Of a stretch of 64,000 nucleotides of DNA, positions 24,845 to 37,640 are shown piece after piece. Position 1 is the first letter of the stretch. The number at the start of each line of letters is the position of its first letter. Both the position numbers and the translations under genes were made by a program. Below the pieces are notes generated by a model that made no database searches, was not told where the DNA came from, and saw nothing but the letters and a program-made list of their open reading frames with translations. The stretch comes from Alphaproteobacteria bacterium LSUCC0684 (GTDB taxonomy: Bacteria; Pseudomonadota; Alphaproteobacteria; Puniceispirillales; UBA1172): contig CP166130.1 in assembly GCA_041228335.1 (NCBI GenBank), positions 1,574,638 to 1,638,637 on the forward strand, read 5' to 3'.

Positions 24845-26203
24845 ATGGAATTCGCGTCGGTCATACTGGCAGCGGGCGCGGGCAAGCGGATGAAATCAAG
24901 CCTGCCCAAGCCCCTGCATCGCCTCGGGGGCAAACCCATGCTCTCCTGGGCGCTGGAAGCGGCCCATCTTGCCGGGGCATCACGGCAGATTGTTGTCATG
25001 CCCAAGGACGCGCTGGCGGTCACAAAATTTCTTGATACCTACCGAGATATCACCGGGCTTGATATCATCCCGGCGGTGCAGGACCCGCCTCTCGGCACCG
25101 GTCACGCGGTGGAGGCCGCGAAACCCGCCCTCAACATGTTCAGCGGCGTCATTCTTGTCGCTTTTGCCGACACCCCGCTGGTGACAGCAGAAACCTACCG
25201 CCGGATGGCGGATCATCTGCTTTCGGTAGATGACGCCGCGGTTGTGTGCCTCGGCTTCGATGCCGATGATCCCACCGGATATGGCCGGCTGATCACGTCT
25301 TCATCGGGCCAGGTTGAGGCCATTGTCGAGGAAAAGAACACAAATCCTGCCGAGGCCGCGATCCGTTTCGTCAATGCCGGTATCATGGCGATCAGGGCGC
25401 CGCTTGCCTTCGAGCTGCTTGAAGACTGCCCTTTTAATGAGGTCAGCGGTGAAAAATATCTGACCGATATTGTCGCAGCTGCACGGGCAAAGGGGCATGC
25501 CGCGCTCTGTCTCAAGGCCGAGCAGGCCGAGGTGATGGGGATCAACAGTCGTCATGATCTGGCCCTTGCCGAAGCAGAGCTGCAAAAACGGCTCAGATGG
25601 GCGGCGATGGAGGCGGGCGCAACGCTGATTGCACCTGAAACCGTCCATCTTCATTACGATACGGTTCTTGAGAAGGACGTGATTATTGAGCCGCATGTGG
25701 TCTTCGGCCCCGGGGTTATTATCGGCGAAGGCAGCGAGATCAGGGCTTTCAGCCATCTTGAAGGCGTGCGGACCGGCGCCTGCTGCATCATTGGCCCATA
25801 TGCACGCCTGCGCCCGGGAACGACGCTTGGCGAAGGCGTCCGTATCGGCAATTTCGTTGAAACGAAAAACACCACCATGGGGGATCTTTCCAAGGCCAAT
25901 CACCTGACCTATCTCGGCGATACCACCGTCGGAACGAAGGCGAATATCGGCGCCGGGACGATCACCTGCAATTACGACGGCACCAGCAAGCATTCAACCC
26001 ATATAGGTGATGAAGCGTTTATCGGCTCCAACACGTCGCTTGTGGCGCCGGTCAGCGTCGGTGACCGGGCCATGATCGGCGCCGGCAGCACCATCACCGA
26101 GCCCGTCGAGGCGGACAGCCTCGCGGTTGCAAGAGCCGAGACCAGACACCTTTCCGGCGGGGCCAAGCGTTTCCGCGAGAAGAGACGAGAAGATGTAAAA
26201 TGA
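24845..26203 (+). CDS. glmU: GlmU, bifunctional GlcN-1-P acetyltransferase / GlcNAc-1-P uridylyltransferase
   Basis: A 452-residue bifunctional enzyme that makes UDP-GlcNAc. The N-terminal pyrophosphorylase has AAGAGKRMKSSLPKP (9-23). The C-terminal left-handed beta-helix carries hexapeptide repeats, NFVETKNTTMGDLSKANHLTYLGD with the catalytic H353, and GAGTITCNYDGTSKHSTHIGD. AGAGGGC directly precedes the ATG. The TGA overlaps the hldE ATG (ATGA at 26200-26203), so the two sugar-nucleotide enzymes are coupled. Confidence 0.96.
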   Translation: MEFASVILAAGAGKRMKSSLPKPLHRLGGKPMLSWALEAAHLAGASRQIVVMPKDALAVTKFLDTYRDITGLDIIPAVQDPPLGTGHAVEAAKPALNMFSGVILVAFADTPLVTAETYRRMADHLLSVDDAAVVCLGFDADDPTGYGRLITSSSGQVEAIVEEKNTNPAEAAIRFVNAGIMAIRAPLAFELLEDCPFNEVSGEKYLTDIVAAARAKGHAALCLKAEQAEVMGINSRHDLALAEAELQKRLRWAAMEAGATLIAPETVHLHYDTVLEKDVIIEPHVVFGPGVIIGEGSEIRAFSHLEGVRTGACCIIGPYARLRPGTTLGEGVRIGNFVETKNTTMGDLSKANHLTYLGDTTVGTKANIGAGTITCNYDGTSKHSTHIGDEAFIGSNTSLVAPVSVGDRAMIGAGSTITEPVEADSLAVARAETRHLSGGAKRFREKRREDVK

Positions 26204-27639
26204 CCGGCAAAACGAAACTTACCCCGGGGGAGATTTTCACCCGCATCAGCACGGCGAGACTGGCCATTGTCGGCGATGTCATGCTCGATCAGTTCATCTC
26301 CGGTCATGTTGAGCGCATCTCTCCCGAAGCGCCGGTGCCGGTGATGTCACGCGCAAGTTCGGTCGCCATGCCGGGAGGCGCGGCCAATGTCGCGCGCAAC
26401 CTCTGTCATCTCGGGGCCCGGGTCTCGCTGATCGGCGTCACCGGCCATGATGAAGCCGCCGCCATGCTAAGGAAGGCGATCGCAACAGAACCCGGCATCC
26501 GTTTCCGTGCCATTGCCGACAGGAAAAGGCCGACAACCCTCAAGACCCGATATTCCGCCGCCGGCCAGCAGATGCTGCGGGTGGATGAGGAAGACACAAC
26601 CGAGATTTCCGCTGCCATCGCGAGAAAAATCCTCGCGGTTGCGGAAATAGAGATCAACAAGGCAGATGCCCTCATCCTTTCGGATTATAACAAGGGCGTG
26701 ATCACCCGTGATACAGCCCGGGCCCTGATACGCCTTGCCCGCAAAGCAGGTATCCCTGTTCTTGTCGATCCCAAGAAAACGGATGCGGGCATATTTTCAG
26801 GGGCGAGCATCATCACCCCAAATCTGGGCGAGCTCAGGCAGATGACCGGGCTTGCCCTTGCAAGCCGGAATGAAATTGCCCTTGCAGCACGCAAGATGGC
26901 CTCCTCCCACGGTATAGGGCAGATCCTCGCCACCATGGGGGCAGAAGGAATGATGCTGGCGGATGCCTCATCTCCCCCGTTCGTGATCGCGTCGATGGCA
27001 AGGTCGGTCTTCGATGTATCCGGCGCAGGCGACACGGTGATCGCGATGCTTTCAGCGGCGCTCGCCGTCGGCACGGAAAGCATGGAAGCGGTCCGCCTTG
27101 CCAATGCCGCGGCGGGGATAGTTGTCGGCAAGGCAGGCACGTCTTCGGTAACGCCGGGTGAAGTCCTCAGCGAATTGGTGGCTGGCGGTGCCAGCGATGC
27201 GGCACGATTGCGTGATGAGATCTTGCGCTGGCGGCAGGAAGGGCTCCGCATCGGCTTTACCAATGGCTGTTTTGACCGGCTTCATCCCGGGCATATCCGG
27301 GTGCTGGAAAAGGCCGCTTCCTGCTGTGACCGGTTGATTGTCGGCCTCAATTCAGACATCTCGACGAGGAAGCTCAAGGGCGAGGGTCGCCCCCTGCAGG
27401 ATGAAGACACCCGCGCCGCCGTGCTGGCAAGCCTGCCCATGGTCAGCGCCGTTGCCATCTTTTCGGAAAAAACCCCGGCACGGCTCATCCGCCGGATCAT
27501 GCCTGACCGGCTGATCAAGGGCGGAGATTATACCGCCGACCAGATCGTCGGGGCTGATCTTGTCCGCGCCAATGGCGGCAAGGTCATTGTCGTGCCGATA
27601 CGCGAGGGGTATTCCACCACAAGGCTGAGCGGGCGCTGA
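26200..27639 (+). CDS. hldE: HldE, bifunctional heptose-7-phosphate kinase / heptose-1-phosphate adenylyltransferase
   Basis: A 479-residue fusion making ADP-D,D-heptose for LPS inner core. The PfkB-type kinase half (about 1-325) has GDVMLDQFISGHVERISPEAPVPV near its start and FDVSGAGDTVIAML (271-284). The nucleotidyltransferase half begins GFTNGCFDRLHPGHIRVL (352-369), with the TNGCFD...HPGH motif. Length matches the E. coli fusion. It is translationally coupled to glmU. gmhA, gmhB and hldD are not in the window. Confidence 0.95.
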   Translation: MTGKTKLTPGEIFTRISTARLAIVGDVMLDQFISGHVERISPEAPVPVMSRASSVAMPGGAANVARNLCHLGARVSLIGVTGHDEAAAMLRKAIATEPGIRFRAIADRKRPTTLKTRYSAAGQQMLRVDEEDTTEISAAIARKILAVAEIEINKADALILSDYNKGVITRDTARALIRLARKAGIPVLVDPKKTDAGIFSGASIITPNLGELRQMTGLALASRNEIALAARKMASSHGIGQILATMGAEGMMLADASSPPFVIASMARSVFDVSGAGDTVIAMLSAALAVGTESMEAVRLANAAAGIVVGKAGTSSVTPGEVLSELVAGGASDAARLRDEILRWRQEGLRIGFTNGCFDRLHPGHIRVLEKAASCCDRLIVGLNSDISTRKLKGEGRPLQDEDTRAAVLASLPMVSAVAIFSEKTPARLIRRIMPDRLIKGGDYTADQIVGADLVRANGGKVIVVPIREGYSTTRLSGR

Positions 27640-27650
27640 CGATCAGGACA

Positions 27651-27671
27651 AGGGGGCGTCCATAGCCCCCT
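27651..27671. terminator. Hairpin between convergent hldE and sbmA
   Basis: A perfect seven-base stem AGGGGGC/GCCCCCT with loop GTCCATA lies between the two stop codons. There is no T-run on the plus strand and only a weak TTGTCC on the minus strand, so it could be a bidirectional Rho-assisted or 3'-end-stabilising hairpin. Confidence 0.5.
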
Positions 27672-27689
27672 GCCCCGGCATGTCCCGTA

Positions 27690-28943
27690 TCAGAACGCGC
27701 TGTCCTTGCCGGACATGAAGTCCCGGTCAATTTTGGACAGAGGCTTGTCATCAAGGACGCTTTCAAAGGCTTTCAGGCGCTTGTGAATGGACAAGAGTTC
27801 AATGATCGTCGGCCAGGAATTGACGATATACTGGAATGAATTGGACACCTGGCCGAAGGCCGTCAGGATCTGCTGAAGTATGCCAAGCGTAATCGCGCCG
27901 GAGACGATTGTCGGGATCAGGATAAAATACGAGAAGATATTATCCGCCTGAATATAGAAACTCCGGGCCACGTTGAAATACATGTAATGGAAATAGAGCC
28001 GGAAATAATTTTTCCGGACATTTTCAAAAAGCTCTTTCACCGTCATCGGCTCGGCCCGGGCCGGATCATCCTCTCCATAGACAAGCTCTTTTCGGAACGC
28101 GGCTTCCACCCGCTGATTGCGAAACTCGAGCCCGGGAAGTTTCACGCCGACCGCGGCGAGGAAAACAGTGCCGAAAATCGACCAGAAGATCGCCGCATAC
28201 AGCAGCGGATCAGGAATTTCGCCGACAATCGGCAATTCCTTGACATAGACCGAAAGCGAGAAGAGAACCGGCAGGAAGGCAAAAAGAGTCATCACCGCGT
28301 CGACCACCGACACCCCAAGACCTTCCATGATCCCGGCAAAACGCATGGTATCTTCCTGGATACGCTGGGAGGCCCCTTCCACCGTCCTAAGCTTCGACCA
28401 GTGGGAGACATAGTAATCATTCATCGCTGTCCGCCAGCGGAAGATATAGTGGCTGACAAAAAACCGCGTGATGACAAACACCGCGATGAACAGAAATGCT
28501 ATTTCAGCAAAGGTGATGATATAGGCATAAAGATCCCAGGCCGTGACATTGCCTTTACCGGTGAGCGCGTCCTGAACCGCATCGAAAAACGGACGCCGCC
28601 AGTTGTTGATGGCAACCGAAACCTGAACGCCGAAATAGGTGCTGAAGAGAATGAGCGATGAGCCGAGGATGGACCACATCTGCCAGCGATGCGGCGCGAC
28701 AATGAACCAGAACGCGGCAAAAATCAACGTGATCAGCCCGTAATAGATATAAAACCAGATGAAATCCGATGAGGCAAAATAACCAAGCCCGATGATGGGC
28801 TCTGCCCCTTCTTCGGGGAAGGTGAACCCGAGCGCCGTGCCGACATCCTGCCCGGCCGTATACCAGAAAAGAACGGTAACCGCCGACCAGAGTACAACAC
28901 TTGAAAAGAACAGAAGAGGTTTCGGGAAAAACGACTGAAACAT
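27690..28943 (-). CDS. sbmA: SbmA/BacA-family peptide transporter
   Basis: A 417-residue inner-membrane protein of the SbmA/BacA family, which imports proline-rich peptides, microcins and related compounds using the proton gradient. Family-typical stretches are [21 protein letters not shown]-like sequence around 160-180, [32 protein letters not shown], and [21 protein letters not shown]. There is no ATPase domain, which separates it from the BacA-like ABC fusion proteins. In rhizobia BacA protects against host peptides; a free-living role is less clear. It starts 4 bases after the rpoN stop and ends the mre-mrd-rpoN gene chain. Confidence 0.9.
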   Translation of the reverse strand: MFQSFFPKPLLFFSSVVLWSAVTVLFWYTAGQDVGTALGFTFPEEGAEPIIGLGYFASSDFIWFYIYYGLITLIFAAFWFIVAPHRWQMWSILGSSLILFSTYFGVQVSVAINNWRRPFFDAVQDALTGKGNVTAWDLYAYIITFAEIAFLFIAVFVITRFFVSHYIFRWRTAMNDYYVSHWSKLRTVEGASQRIQEDTMRFAGIMEGLGVSVVDAVMTLFAFLPVLFSLSVYVKELPIVGEIPDPLLYAAIFWSIFGTVFLAAVGVKLPGLEFRNQRVEAAFRKELVYGEDDPARAEPMTVKELFENVRKNYFRLYFHYMYFNVARSFYIQADNIFSYFILIPTIVSGAITLGILQQILTAFGQVSNSFQYIVNSWPTIIELLSIHKRLKAFESVLDDKPLSKIDRDFMSGKDSAF

Positions 28944-28947
28944 GAAG

Positions 28948-30267
28948 TCACTTCCTTTCGGGTTTCATGGAATTCGCATCGAGGCGGCCACGCCAATTGG
29001 GCAATCCGGCCAGTTGACGATACTTCGCAATGGTCCGGCGTGCAACGATGATCCCTTCACGGCCAAGTTTTTCAGCCAAGGTATCATCGGAAAGCGGCAT
29101 AGATATGTCCTCTTCGGCCACAAGCCTTGAGATATGGGCGGAAACCGCCCGGCCCGCCACCTGGCTTCCATCAGGTTGACCAAGCCCCACCGCAAAAAAA
29201 TCCTTGAGCGCAATCATGCCACGCGGGGTCTGGCAGAGTTTGTCGACGACAAGACGGCTGATCGTGCTCTTGTGGCATCCCATCTCTTCGGCCAGATCCT
29301 GCATGCGATACGGCCGTATTCCCGCATCTCCCTGATCAAGGAATTCCTTCTGCACCCGAAGCAGAATAACACCGGCTTCAAGCAACATGGCCGAACGCTG
29401 GCGAATAGCGGCATTAAGCCAGCCGGCTTCTTCCCTTGCCTTCTTGCGGAGCAGGCGGGTGGCTTCATCCTCCTCGCCGTCGTCTTCAGGCATGAGCTCA
29501 ACCCGGGGCAGGCTTGCCTGATTGACGGCAATACTGTAGCCATGTTCGGATTTTTCAATGATCAGATCAGGCCGGAAGATATCCCCCCGGTCCACCAGAA
29601 ACCCGGCACCCGGGCGGGGGTTGCATGATCTCATCCCAGCCAGCACCGCTTCGATCTCTTGCGGATCAAGCCCCGTGATGCGGGCAAGCCCCGCAACCCC
29701 TTCTTCGGGAAGAAGATCAAGATGCGCCAGCACCGCGGTTGCGGATTCCGTCAGCCTGCCCTGATCGGCAAGCTGTATCCTGAGGCATTCGGCAAGGTTG
29801 CGGGCAAAGACACCGGCAGGTTCAAGTTCATGAAGCCGGGCCATCAGTTCTTCAAATGCCGCCTCATCCATGCCCATGGAGCGGGCCGCCTCGACGCCCG
29901 AAGGATCAAGCCAGCCCGCGGGCGAAACATGCTCAACAAGCGCCATCGCCACCGCCCTTTCCGACGGGTCGCGGAGAGACTGGTTGATCTGGCGAAAGAG
30001 ATGTTCTGCCAGGGTGACAGGGTGAAGCGCTTCCCCGGAGATATGCCCCATATCAAGCGGGATATCCTGCCCATGCCCTGAAAGGGGGTGGTCTTCAGGC
30101 AGGGTGATATCAAGAAGCGGGTTGGCGGATTGAAGATCTTCGGCAAGGCGGCTGATGCCAGCGCCTCGAAGAGAGAGAACGGCAATCGACTGCCGCATCC
30201 GCGGGGTCAGCGCAAGACGCTGTTTTGCCTTAAGCCCTGCATGAGGCGAAACCCCGAGCCGCGCCAT
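28948..30267 (-). CDS. rpoN: RpoN, sigma-54
   Basis: A 439-residue sigma-54. Region I is [18 protein letters not shown] with NPLLDI; the core-binding region contains PAGWLDPSG and [19 protein letters not shown]; the C-terminal RpoN box [10 protein letters not shown] (about 409-418), which reads the -24 element, is intact and followed by [10 protein letters not shown]. The acidic region II is short, giving a compact protein. The ATG at 30267 overlaps the rodA TGA; a TTG one codon earlier is possible. Its position after rodA is unusual, since the normal lptB-rpoN-hpf-ptsN arrangement is missing it at 7083-7191. Confidence 0.95.
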   Translation of the reverse strand: MARLGVSPHAGLKAKQRLALTPRMRQSIAVLSLRGAGISRLAEDLQSANPLLDITLPEDHPLSGHGQDIPLDMGHISGEALHPVTLAEHLFRQINQSLRDPSERAVAMALVEHVSPAGWLDPSGVEAARSMGMDEAAFEELMARLHELEPAGVFARNLAECLRIQLADQGRLTESATAVLAHLDLLPEEGVAGLARITGLDPQEIEAVLAGMRSCNPRPGAGFLVDRGDIFRPDLIIEKSEHGYSIAVNQASLPRVELMPEDDGEEDEATRLLRKKAREEAGWLNAAIRQRSAMLLEAGVILLRVQKEFLDQGDAGIRPYRMQDLAEEMGCHKSTISRLVVDKLCQTPRGMIALKDFFAVGLGQPDGSQVAGRAVSAHISRLVAEEDISMPLSDDTLAEKLGREGIIVARRTIAKYRQLAGLPNWRGRLDANSMKPERK

Positions 30268-31412
30268 CAATCCCGGCTTTCGTGATCATATATCACGGCG
30301 CTGATCACCAGCCCCATGGCAATGAACACCGTTATCATCGCAGTCCCGCCATAGGAAATCAGCGGCAGGGGCGAGCCAACCACCGGCAGCATCCCCGTCA
30401 CCATGCCGATATTTACAAAAAGATAGAGAAACAGCATCATGGATATGCCGAAGATCATCAGTTTGGAAAACCGGTATTTCAGCTGCAGGCCGGTGCGCAA
30501 AAGCAGCGCAATCAGCCCGATATACAGCCCGAGAATGGCAATACAGCCGATGAAGCCGAATTCTTCACCGATCATGGTAAAGACAAAATCGGTCTGCTTT
30601 TCGGGCAGGTAATTCAACCGGCTCTGGCTGCCCTGAAGATACCCTTTACCCAGAAAACCACCACTGCCGAGGGCGATCTTGGCCTGGGTGATCTGATAGC
30701 CTGCCCCGAGCTGATCTGCGCCGGGATTGAGGAAGATGAGAATCCGGTCGCGCTGATACTGATAGAGCTGGGACCAGAGAACAGGTATTGCGGCAAGTGC
30801 AAATCCAAAAATTCCCATCACCATCCAGCGCGGCATGCCGGCAATAAAAACCACCGCCGCGGCTGAACCGAAGAGCATGACCGAGGTCCCGAGATCAGGC
30901 TGGATCAAGACCAAAGCAAACGGCACCAGCGCAATGATGAAAGCCGGAACATAGGTCAGGACCCGGCGGAGCAATTCAGGGTTGATGGTATGAAAATAGG
31001 CGGCAAGGGTGAGAATGACGGCAAGTTTTGCCGGCTCAGATGGTTGCAGATTAAAGCCGCCGATACTGATCCATCGCTGCACCCCCTCCCCGGTGCCAAT
31101 GAATCGAAGGGACACCAGAAGCAGGATAGACCCCGCCCATCCGACAGCGGCCAGTTTGCGGTAATACCAGATCGGCACCGCCGCAATCCCCGCCATCAAT
31201 ACCAGTCCAAGACCAACCCGGATCAGATGACGTGACGCCCATGGCGACCAGCTGCCGCCCGCAGCGGAATAGAGCGCAAGTACCCCGATGAGGCCCAGCA
31301 CGATCAGGATAAGTATCATGGACAAGGGGATCTTGCGGAGACGCTGTAATGCGGAAACCGGCGGCGCCAGCGGATGCGCAAGATGACGCGATGGCATCAG
31401 GGCGGGTTTCAT
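30267..31412 (-). CDS. rodA: RodA (MrdB), elongasome peptidoglycan glycosyltransferase
   Basis: A 381-residue SEDS-family protein with about ten helices. WISIGGFNLQPSEPAKLAVILTLA is the conserved catalytic-region loop, LIQPDLGTSVML and LSGGSG-like GLGSGGFLGKGYLQGSQSRLNYLPEKQTDFVFTMIGEEFGF follow, and PVVGSPLPLISYGGTAM is the SEDS signature near the C-terminus. It polymerises lipid II together with PBP2 for rod-shaped growth. It overlaps mrdA upstream and rpoN downstream by one base each. Confidence 0.95.
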   Translation of the reverse strand: MKPALMPSRHLAHPLAPPVSALQRLRKIPLSMILILIVLGLIGVLALYSAAGGSWSPWASRHLIRVGLGLVLMAGIAAVPIWYYRKLAAVGWAGSILLLVSLRFIGTGEGVQRWISIGGFNLQPSEPAKLAVILTLAAYFHTINPELLRRVLTYVPAFIIALVPFALVLIQPDLGTSVMLFGSAAAVVFIAGMPRWMVMGIFGFALAAIPVLWSQLYQYQRDRILIFLNPGADQLGAGYQITQAKIALGSGGFLGKGYLQGSQSRLNYLPEKQTDFVFTMIGEEFGFIGCIAILGLYIGLIALLLRTGLQLKYRFSKLMIFGISMMLFLYLFVNIGMVTGMLPVVGSPLPLISYGGTAMITVFIAMGLVISAVIYDHESRD

Positions 31413-33358
31413 CAGATCCCCTCCTTCAATATGTGATTCATCACCTTGCTTGCAATCGGCGCTGCAACCGAGGAGCCGCCGCCGCCATGCTCGACAATAA
31501 CGGAAATCGCGTATTTCGGCGCATCATACGGGGCATAGCCGACAAAAAGCGCATGATCGCGAAACTTCCATGGCCGGTCGATATTGTCGATGATGCCGCT
31601 TTCCCGCTCAGCCTTGGTGATGGCCTTGACCTGTACTGTTCCGGTCTTGCCGGCAAGGGGATATCCCTCATCGGTGAGATCATGATTCCGGGCCGTTCCC
31701 AGTTTGCCGTTCATCACCCGCCGCATGCTGCGCTGGATGATTTTAAGCGCATAGGGATTGATCTCCAGATCCGCGAATTCGGGCACCTCGCCTTGAGCTT
31801 CCATCACCGTTGGTTCAACGGCTTTCTTCCCGTTGGCGAGGCGCGCCGTCATCACGGCCAGTTGAAGCGGCGTTGACAGCACATAGCCCTGGCCGATCGA
31901 CGCATTGACGGTTTCCCCGAGGGTCCAGAAACTGCCGATGGCCTTTTCCTTCCAATCCTTGTCGGGAACAAGCCCGTTCTTCTCCCCGGGCAGACCTATT
32001 CTTGTCTTCTGGCCGAGGCCGAGCCGATGTGCCATTTCAGCTATTCGCGCAATCCCTGTCTTAAGGCCGATTTCATAAAAGAACACATCACAGGACTGTT
32101 CAATCGCCTGCAATACATTGACCGTGCCATGCCCCAGTTTCTGCCAGCAGTGAAAATCCTTGTTGCCGACGGTCTTATGCCCGGGGCAGAAGAATGTTGT
32201 TTTTTCGCTGATAACGCCGGCTTCAAGCGCGGCCAGCGCCACCAGCATCTTGAAGGTTGAACCGGGGCTGTACTGACCTGAAAGCGCGCGATCGAGAAGT
32301 GGGCGCCGCTTGTTTTCAATCAGCGCTTTCCATTCCGCTGAACTGATACGCCCGGAAAAGACATTGGGATCAAATGTCGGGGAGGAAACAAGGGTGCGAA
32401 CGGCACCGGTATGGATATCCATGACCACCACCGAACCTGTTTCCGGCGGGATGATGCGGCCCTTGCTGTCTTCAAACAAGGTCGTTTCCGCCGCCGGGAT
32501 CAACCTGGCCAGATCAGGATTGGCCGAAAGCGCACGCCTGACCTTGGGGTGAGAGCGCGGAAGAGATTTGTGCGGCCCCTGTTTCAGCCATGCCAGCGCC
32601 TGATGCTGGCAATCAACATCAATCGTGAGCCGGATATCCCTGCCGGTACTGGGTTGATCATCCACCGCGGTGCGAATGGGACGGCCAAGAGCATTGACAA
32701 GTATGCGCTCCCGGCCCGGGGCCCCGCGCAGGACCTGCTCCTGCGCCTTTTCCACCCCTGTCTTGCCGGTGAAAAGAGAGGCAAGTTCAGGGGTGATCAG
32801 CCCCTTGTTGATTTCATCCTTGGTGACGCGGTTGACATATCCCGTCAGATGCCCCACCAGAAGCCCCTGGGGATAGACACGCTTTTCCACTTTGGCAAAA
32901 CTTACCCCCGAAAGTTCGGGGCTGCGCACCACAAGCCTTGAAACCTCCCGCTGGGTCAGGTCGGAACGGATGATAATCGGCAGAAAAGACGACTGCCCCG
33001 AGGCTTCTTTGAGGATGGCGGCTATTTCTTCATCGCTTAACTCGATCAGGCGGGCGAGCTGACGCAAGGACCGTTCGAGATCACGGGTGTAATCCGGGAT
33101 GATGCTGAGCGCGTAGGCTTCGGCATTACCTGCCAGCAGCCTGCCGCGGGTGTCGAAAATCCGCCCCCTTGACGGCGGGATGATGCGAAAATCATATTTG
33201 TTGCGTTCCGAGAGCCGGTTATAGGTCAGCCCTTCCTGAATCTGGAGATAATAGAGTCTGGCAGCAAGACCGCCGACAAGGAGTGCCTGTGCGCCACCAA
33301 GGATCAGGGCCCGGCGGCTGATCATGGTTTCATGGAGACGCATATTCCTGGTGATCAT
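31412..33358 (-). CDS. mrdA: MrdA, penicillin-binding protein 2
   Basis: A 648-residue class B PBP, the transpeptidase partner of RodA. One membrane anchor lies at about 16-34, then the dimerisation domain with PPSRGRIFDTRGRLLA. The active-site serine is S367 in SPGSTFKM, SCD is at about 422-424, and KTGT at 571-574. The ATG at 33358 overlaps the mreD stop; upstream residues in a longer frame (to 33592) lie inside mreD and are not family-like. A segment of about 35 residues near 262-300 (LPRSHPKVRRALSANPDLARL) looks like an insertion before GSVVVMDIHTGAV. Confidence 0.95.
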   Translation of the reverse strand: MITRNMRLHETMISRRALILGGAQALLVGGLAARLYYLQIQEGLTYNRLSERNKYDFRIIPPSRGRIFDTRGRLLAGNAEAYALSIIPDYTRDLERSLRQLARLIELSDEEIAAILKEASGQSSFLPIIIRSDLTQREVSRLVVRSPELSGVSFAKVEKRVYPQGLLVGHLTGYVNRVTKDEINKGLITPELASLFTGKTGVEKAQEQVLRGAPGRERILVNALGRPIRTAVDDQPSTGRDIRLTIDVDCQHQALAWLKQGPHKSLPRSHPKVRRALSANPDLARLIPAAETTLFEDSKGRIIPPETGSVVVMDIHTGAVRTLVSSPTFDPNVFSGRISSAEWKALIENKRRPLLDRALSGQYSPGSTFKMLVALAALEAGVISEKTTFFCPGHKTVGNKDFHCWQKLGHGTVNVLQAIEQSCDVFFYEIGLKTGIARIAEMAHRLGLGQKTRIGLPGEKNGLVPDKDWKEKAIGSFWTLGETVNASIGQGYVLSTPLQLAVMTARLANGKKAVEPTVMEAQGEVPEFADLEINPYALKIIQRSMRRVMNGKLGTARNHDLTDEGYPLAGKTGTVQVKAITKAERESGIIDNIDRPWKFRDHALFVGYAPYDAPKYAISVIVEHGGGGSSVAAPIASKVMNHILKEGI

Positions 33359-33879
33359 CTGCCTCTCCGCCAGACAAGAGAAAGGTTGGAAGATAATATT
33401 GTCAGCCAGTACAGGATCGGGAACAGCAGCACGGTTGACGCGAACTGGAACAGAACAGGCCCGATGGCCGGAAAATGACCGGTGTAAAGGACCAATACCA
33501 GCAGACCATAGATCTGGACAACCGCCATCACCAGGCCGAATTCGGACCAGACAGTCCCGGCATCGGCATCCGCGAGCCTCACCCGGCGCCACATCACCGC
33601 CGCCTGAACGATCACCATAAGGCTGACGGTATAGCCAAGCGGGCTGCCCTGAACAAGATCATAGACAAGACCGACGATGACAACCATCGACGTTGGCAGC
33701 GCTGCGGGCAATTGCAGGGTCAGAATGAAAAGCATGATCAGCATGATCCGCGGCACGCTGCCGAAAAATATCGGCATATGACCAAGCGCACTTTCAGCAA
33801 AGGCCAGGGTCAGCATCCCGACAAACCCGATCACCTGCGGCAGAAGAAGCGGGCCTTCATGTTCTTCATGCGGTGTCAC
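33355..33879 (-). CDS. mreD: MreD, rod-shape membrane protein
   Basis: A 174-residue hydrophobic protein with five or six predicted helices, placed between mreC and mrdA. It starts with GTG at 33879 inside a GTGA overlap with the mreC stop, and its own stop overlaps the mrdA start (ATGA). VGLVYDLVQGSPLGYTVSLMV matches the conserved glycine-containing segment of MreD. It is weakly conserved in general; the call rests on length, topology and gene order together. Confidence 0.9.
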   Translation of the reverse strand: MTPHEEHEGPLLLPQVIGFVGMLTLAFAESALGHMPIFFGSVPRIMLIMLFILTLQLPAALPTSMVVIVGLVYDLVQGSPLGYTVSLMVIVQAAVMWRRVRLADADAGTVWSEFGLVMAVVQIYGLLVLVLYTGHFPAIGPVLFQFASTVLLFPILYWLTILSSNLSLVWRRGR

Positions 33880-34838
33880 GGTCTTTCTCCGGTGGACGGA
33901 ATTTCATTTTCAGGGCTGCGCTGGCCGAGGGCATTGATACCTTCAAGGGTGAAGCCCTGTTCGTCTTCTGGAAGTGTCCGGAACGTCTGATCGTAAATAT
34001 CATCAAGAGCAAATCCGGGATCTTCCGGCGTGGTCAGAACAGAGACAAAACCCAGCCGCTGAAGATCAACCACCGGGCGTACCTTGATCATATCGGAACG
34101 GACTTCGGAAATACGCCCAACAGGTATCCCGGGCGGCAACACGCCGCCATGACCGGATGTCTGAACAAGATCATCAAGATTAGCCGTGGCCTCGGCTGGC
34201 AGAAACCTCAGATCAAGCTCGGTACTGTTGAGCCCGGCTGTTGTCGCCGGCCAGGACGACGCCGACAGGATGACCGGGATCATGGCGTTGATATCCGTCA
34301 CCAGCAGAACCTGGCTGTGCTTGGCGCCAACACTCACCACGATGCCCACCAGCCCGTCGGTGGTGGTCACGGCGTTGCCTTTCCTGATGCCGGCATAGGC
34401 GCCCGCGTTGATGAGAACGGAATGCGCAAAACTGTCCGCGTTCACGGCAATGACCCGGGCAGCGACAGGTGTTGTCCCGCCTGGAATGATCACGCCGCTG
34501 ACCGATCTGAGCTGCCGGTTTTCGTTTTGCAGAATTTCAGCCTTGCGTCGCCACTGGCGCAAACGTTCCACATCTTCCTTGAGGCGGATGTTTTCTTCAC
34601 GGAGATTGGCCACGGCCTGCATGCTGCTTACCATCGCATAGACGGCCCGGAACGGCACGGAGACAACTTCGGCGATCGGCGTGATAAATCCGGTGAGGCC
34701 AGTCCGGGCAGAATTGATCGCGCTGATATCCACCTTGCCAAGAAGCAGCATCGCAACGCAAGCGACAAAGATCAGGACCTGTCTGGTGATCCCGCTCGAT
34801 TTCGGGCTACGTTTACGACTGCCCTTGGTTCTGGCCAT
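33876..34838 (-). CDS. mreC: MreC, elongasome scaffold protein
   Basis: A 320-residue bitopic protein with one membrane segment near 17-37, a coiled coil at about 75-100 (NLREENIRLKEDVERLRQWRR) and the periplasmic MreC beta domain with ITPDSFAHSVLINAG-like and VGIVVSVGAKHSQVLLVTD stretches. The tail after about residue 265 is hydrophilic. MreC couples cytoplasmic MreB to PBP2 and RodA. It lies 8 bases after mreB and overlaps mreD by four. Confidence 0.95.
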   Translation of the reverse strand: MARTKGSRKRSPKSSGITRQVLIFVACVAMLLLGKVDISAINSARTGLTGFITPIAEVVSVPFRAVYAMVSSMQAVANLREENIRLKEDVERLRQWRRKAEILQNENRQLRSVSGVIIPGGTTPVAARVIAVNADSFAHSVLINAGAYAGIRKGNAVTTTDGLVGIVVSVGAKHSQVLLVTDINAMIPVILSASSWPATTAGLNSTELDLRFLPAEATANLDDLVQTSGHGGVLPPGIPVGRISEVRSDMIKVRPVVDLQRLGFVSVLTTPEDPGFALDDIYDQTFRTLPEDEQGFTLEGINALGQRSPENEIPSTGERP

Positions 34839-34846
34839 AGTCTGCC

Positions 34847-35908
<1,062 letters not shown>

Positions 35909-36044
35909 CTAGAATTGCATGGCCGTTTTCACGGCGGATCGTGGCAAAACCATCGACCTACCCCATCTTTAATACAGAAATGTGGCTAAATCCAGCACCA
36001 TGACGCGAATTTATCACGTTATGGCGCTGAATATATATGGAAAC

Positions 36045-37630
<1,586 letters not shown>

Positions 37631-37640
37631 TGTCATCTTC

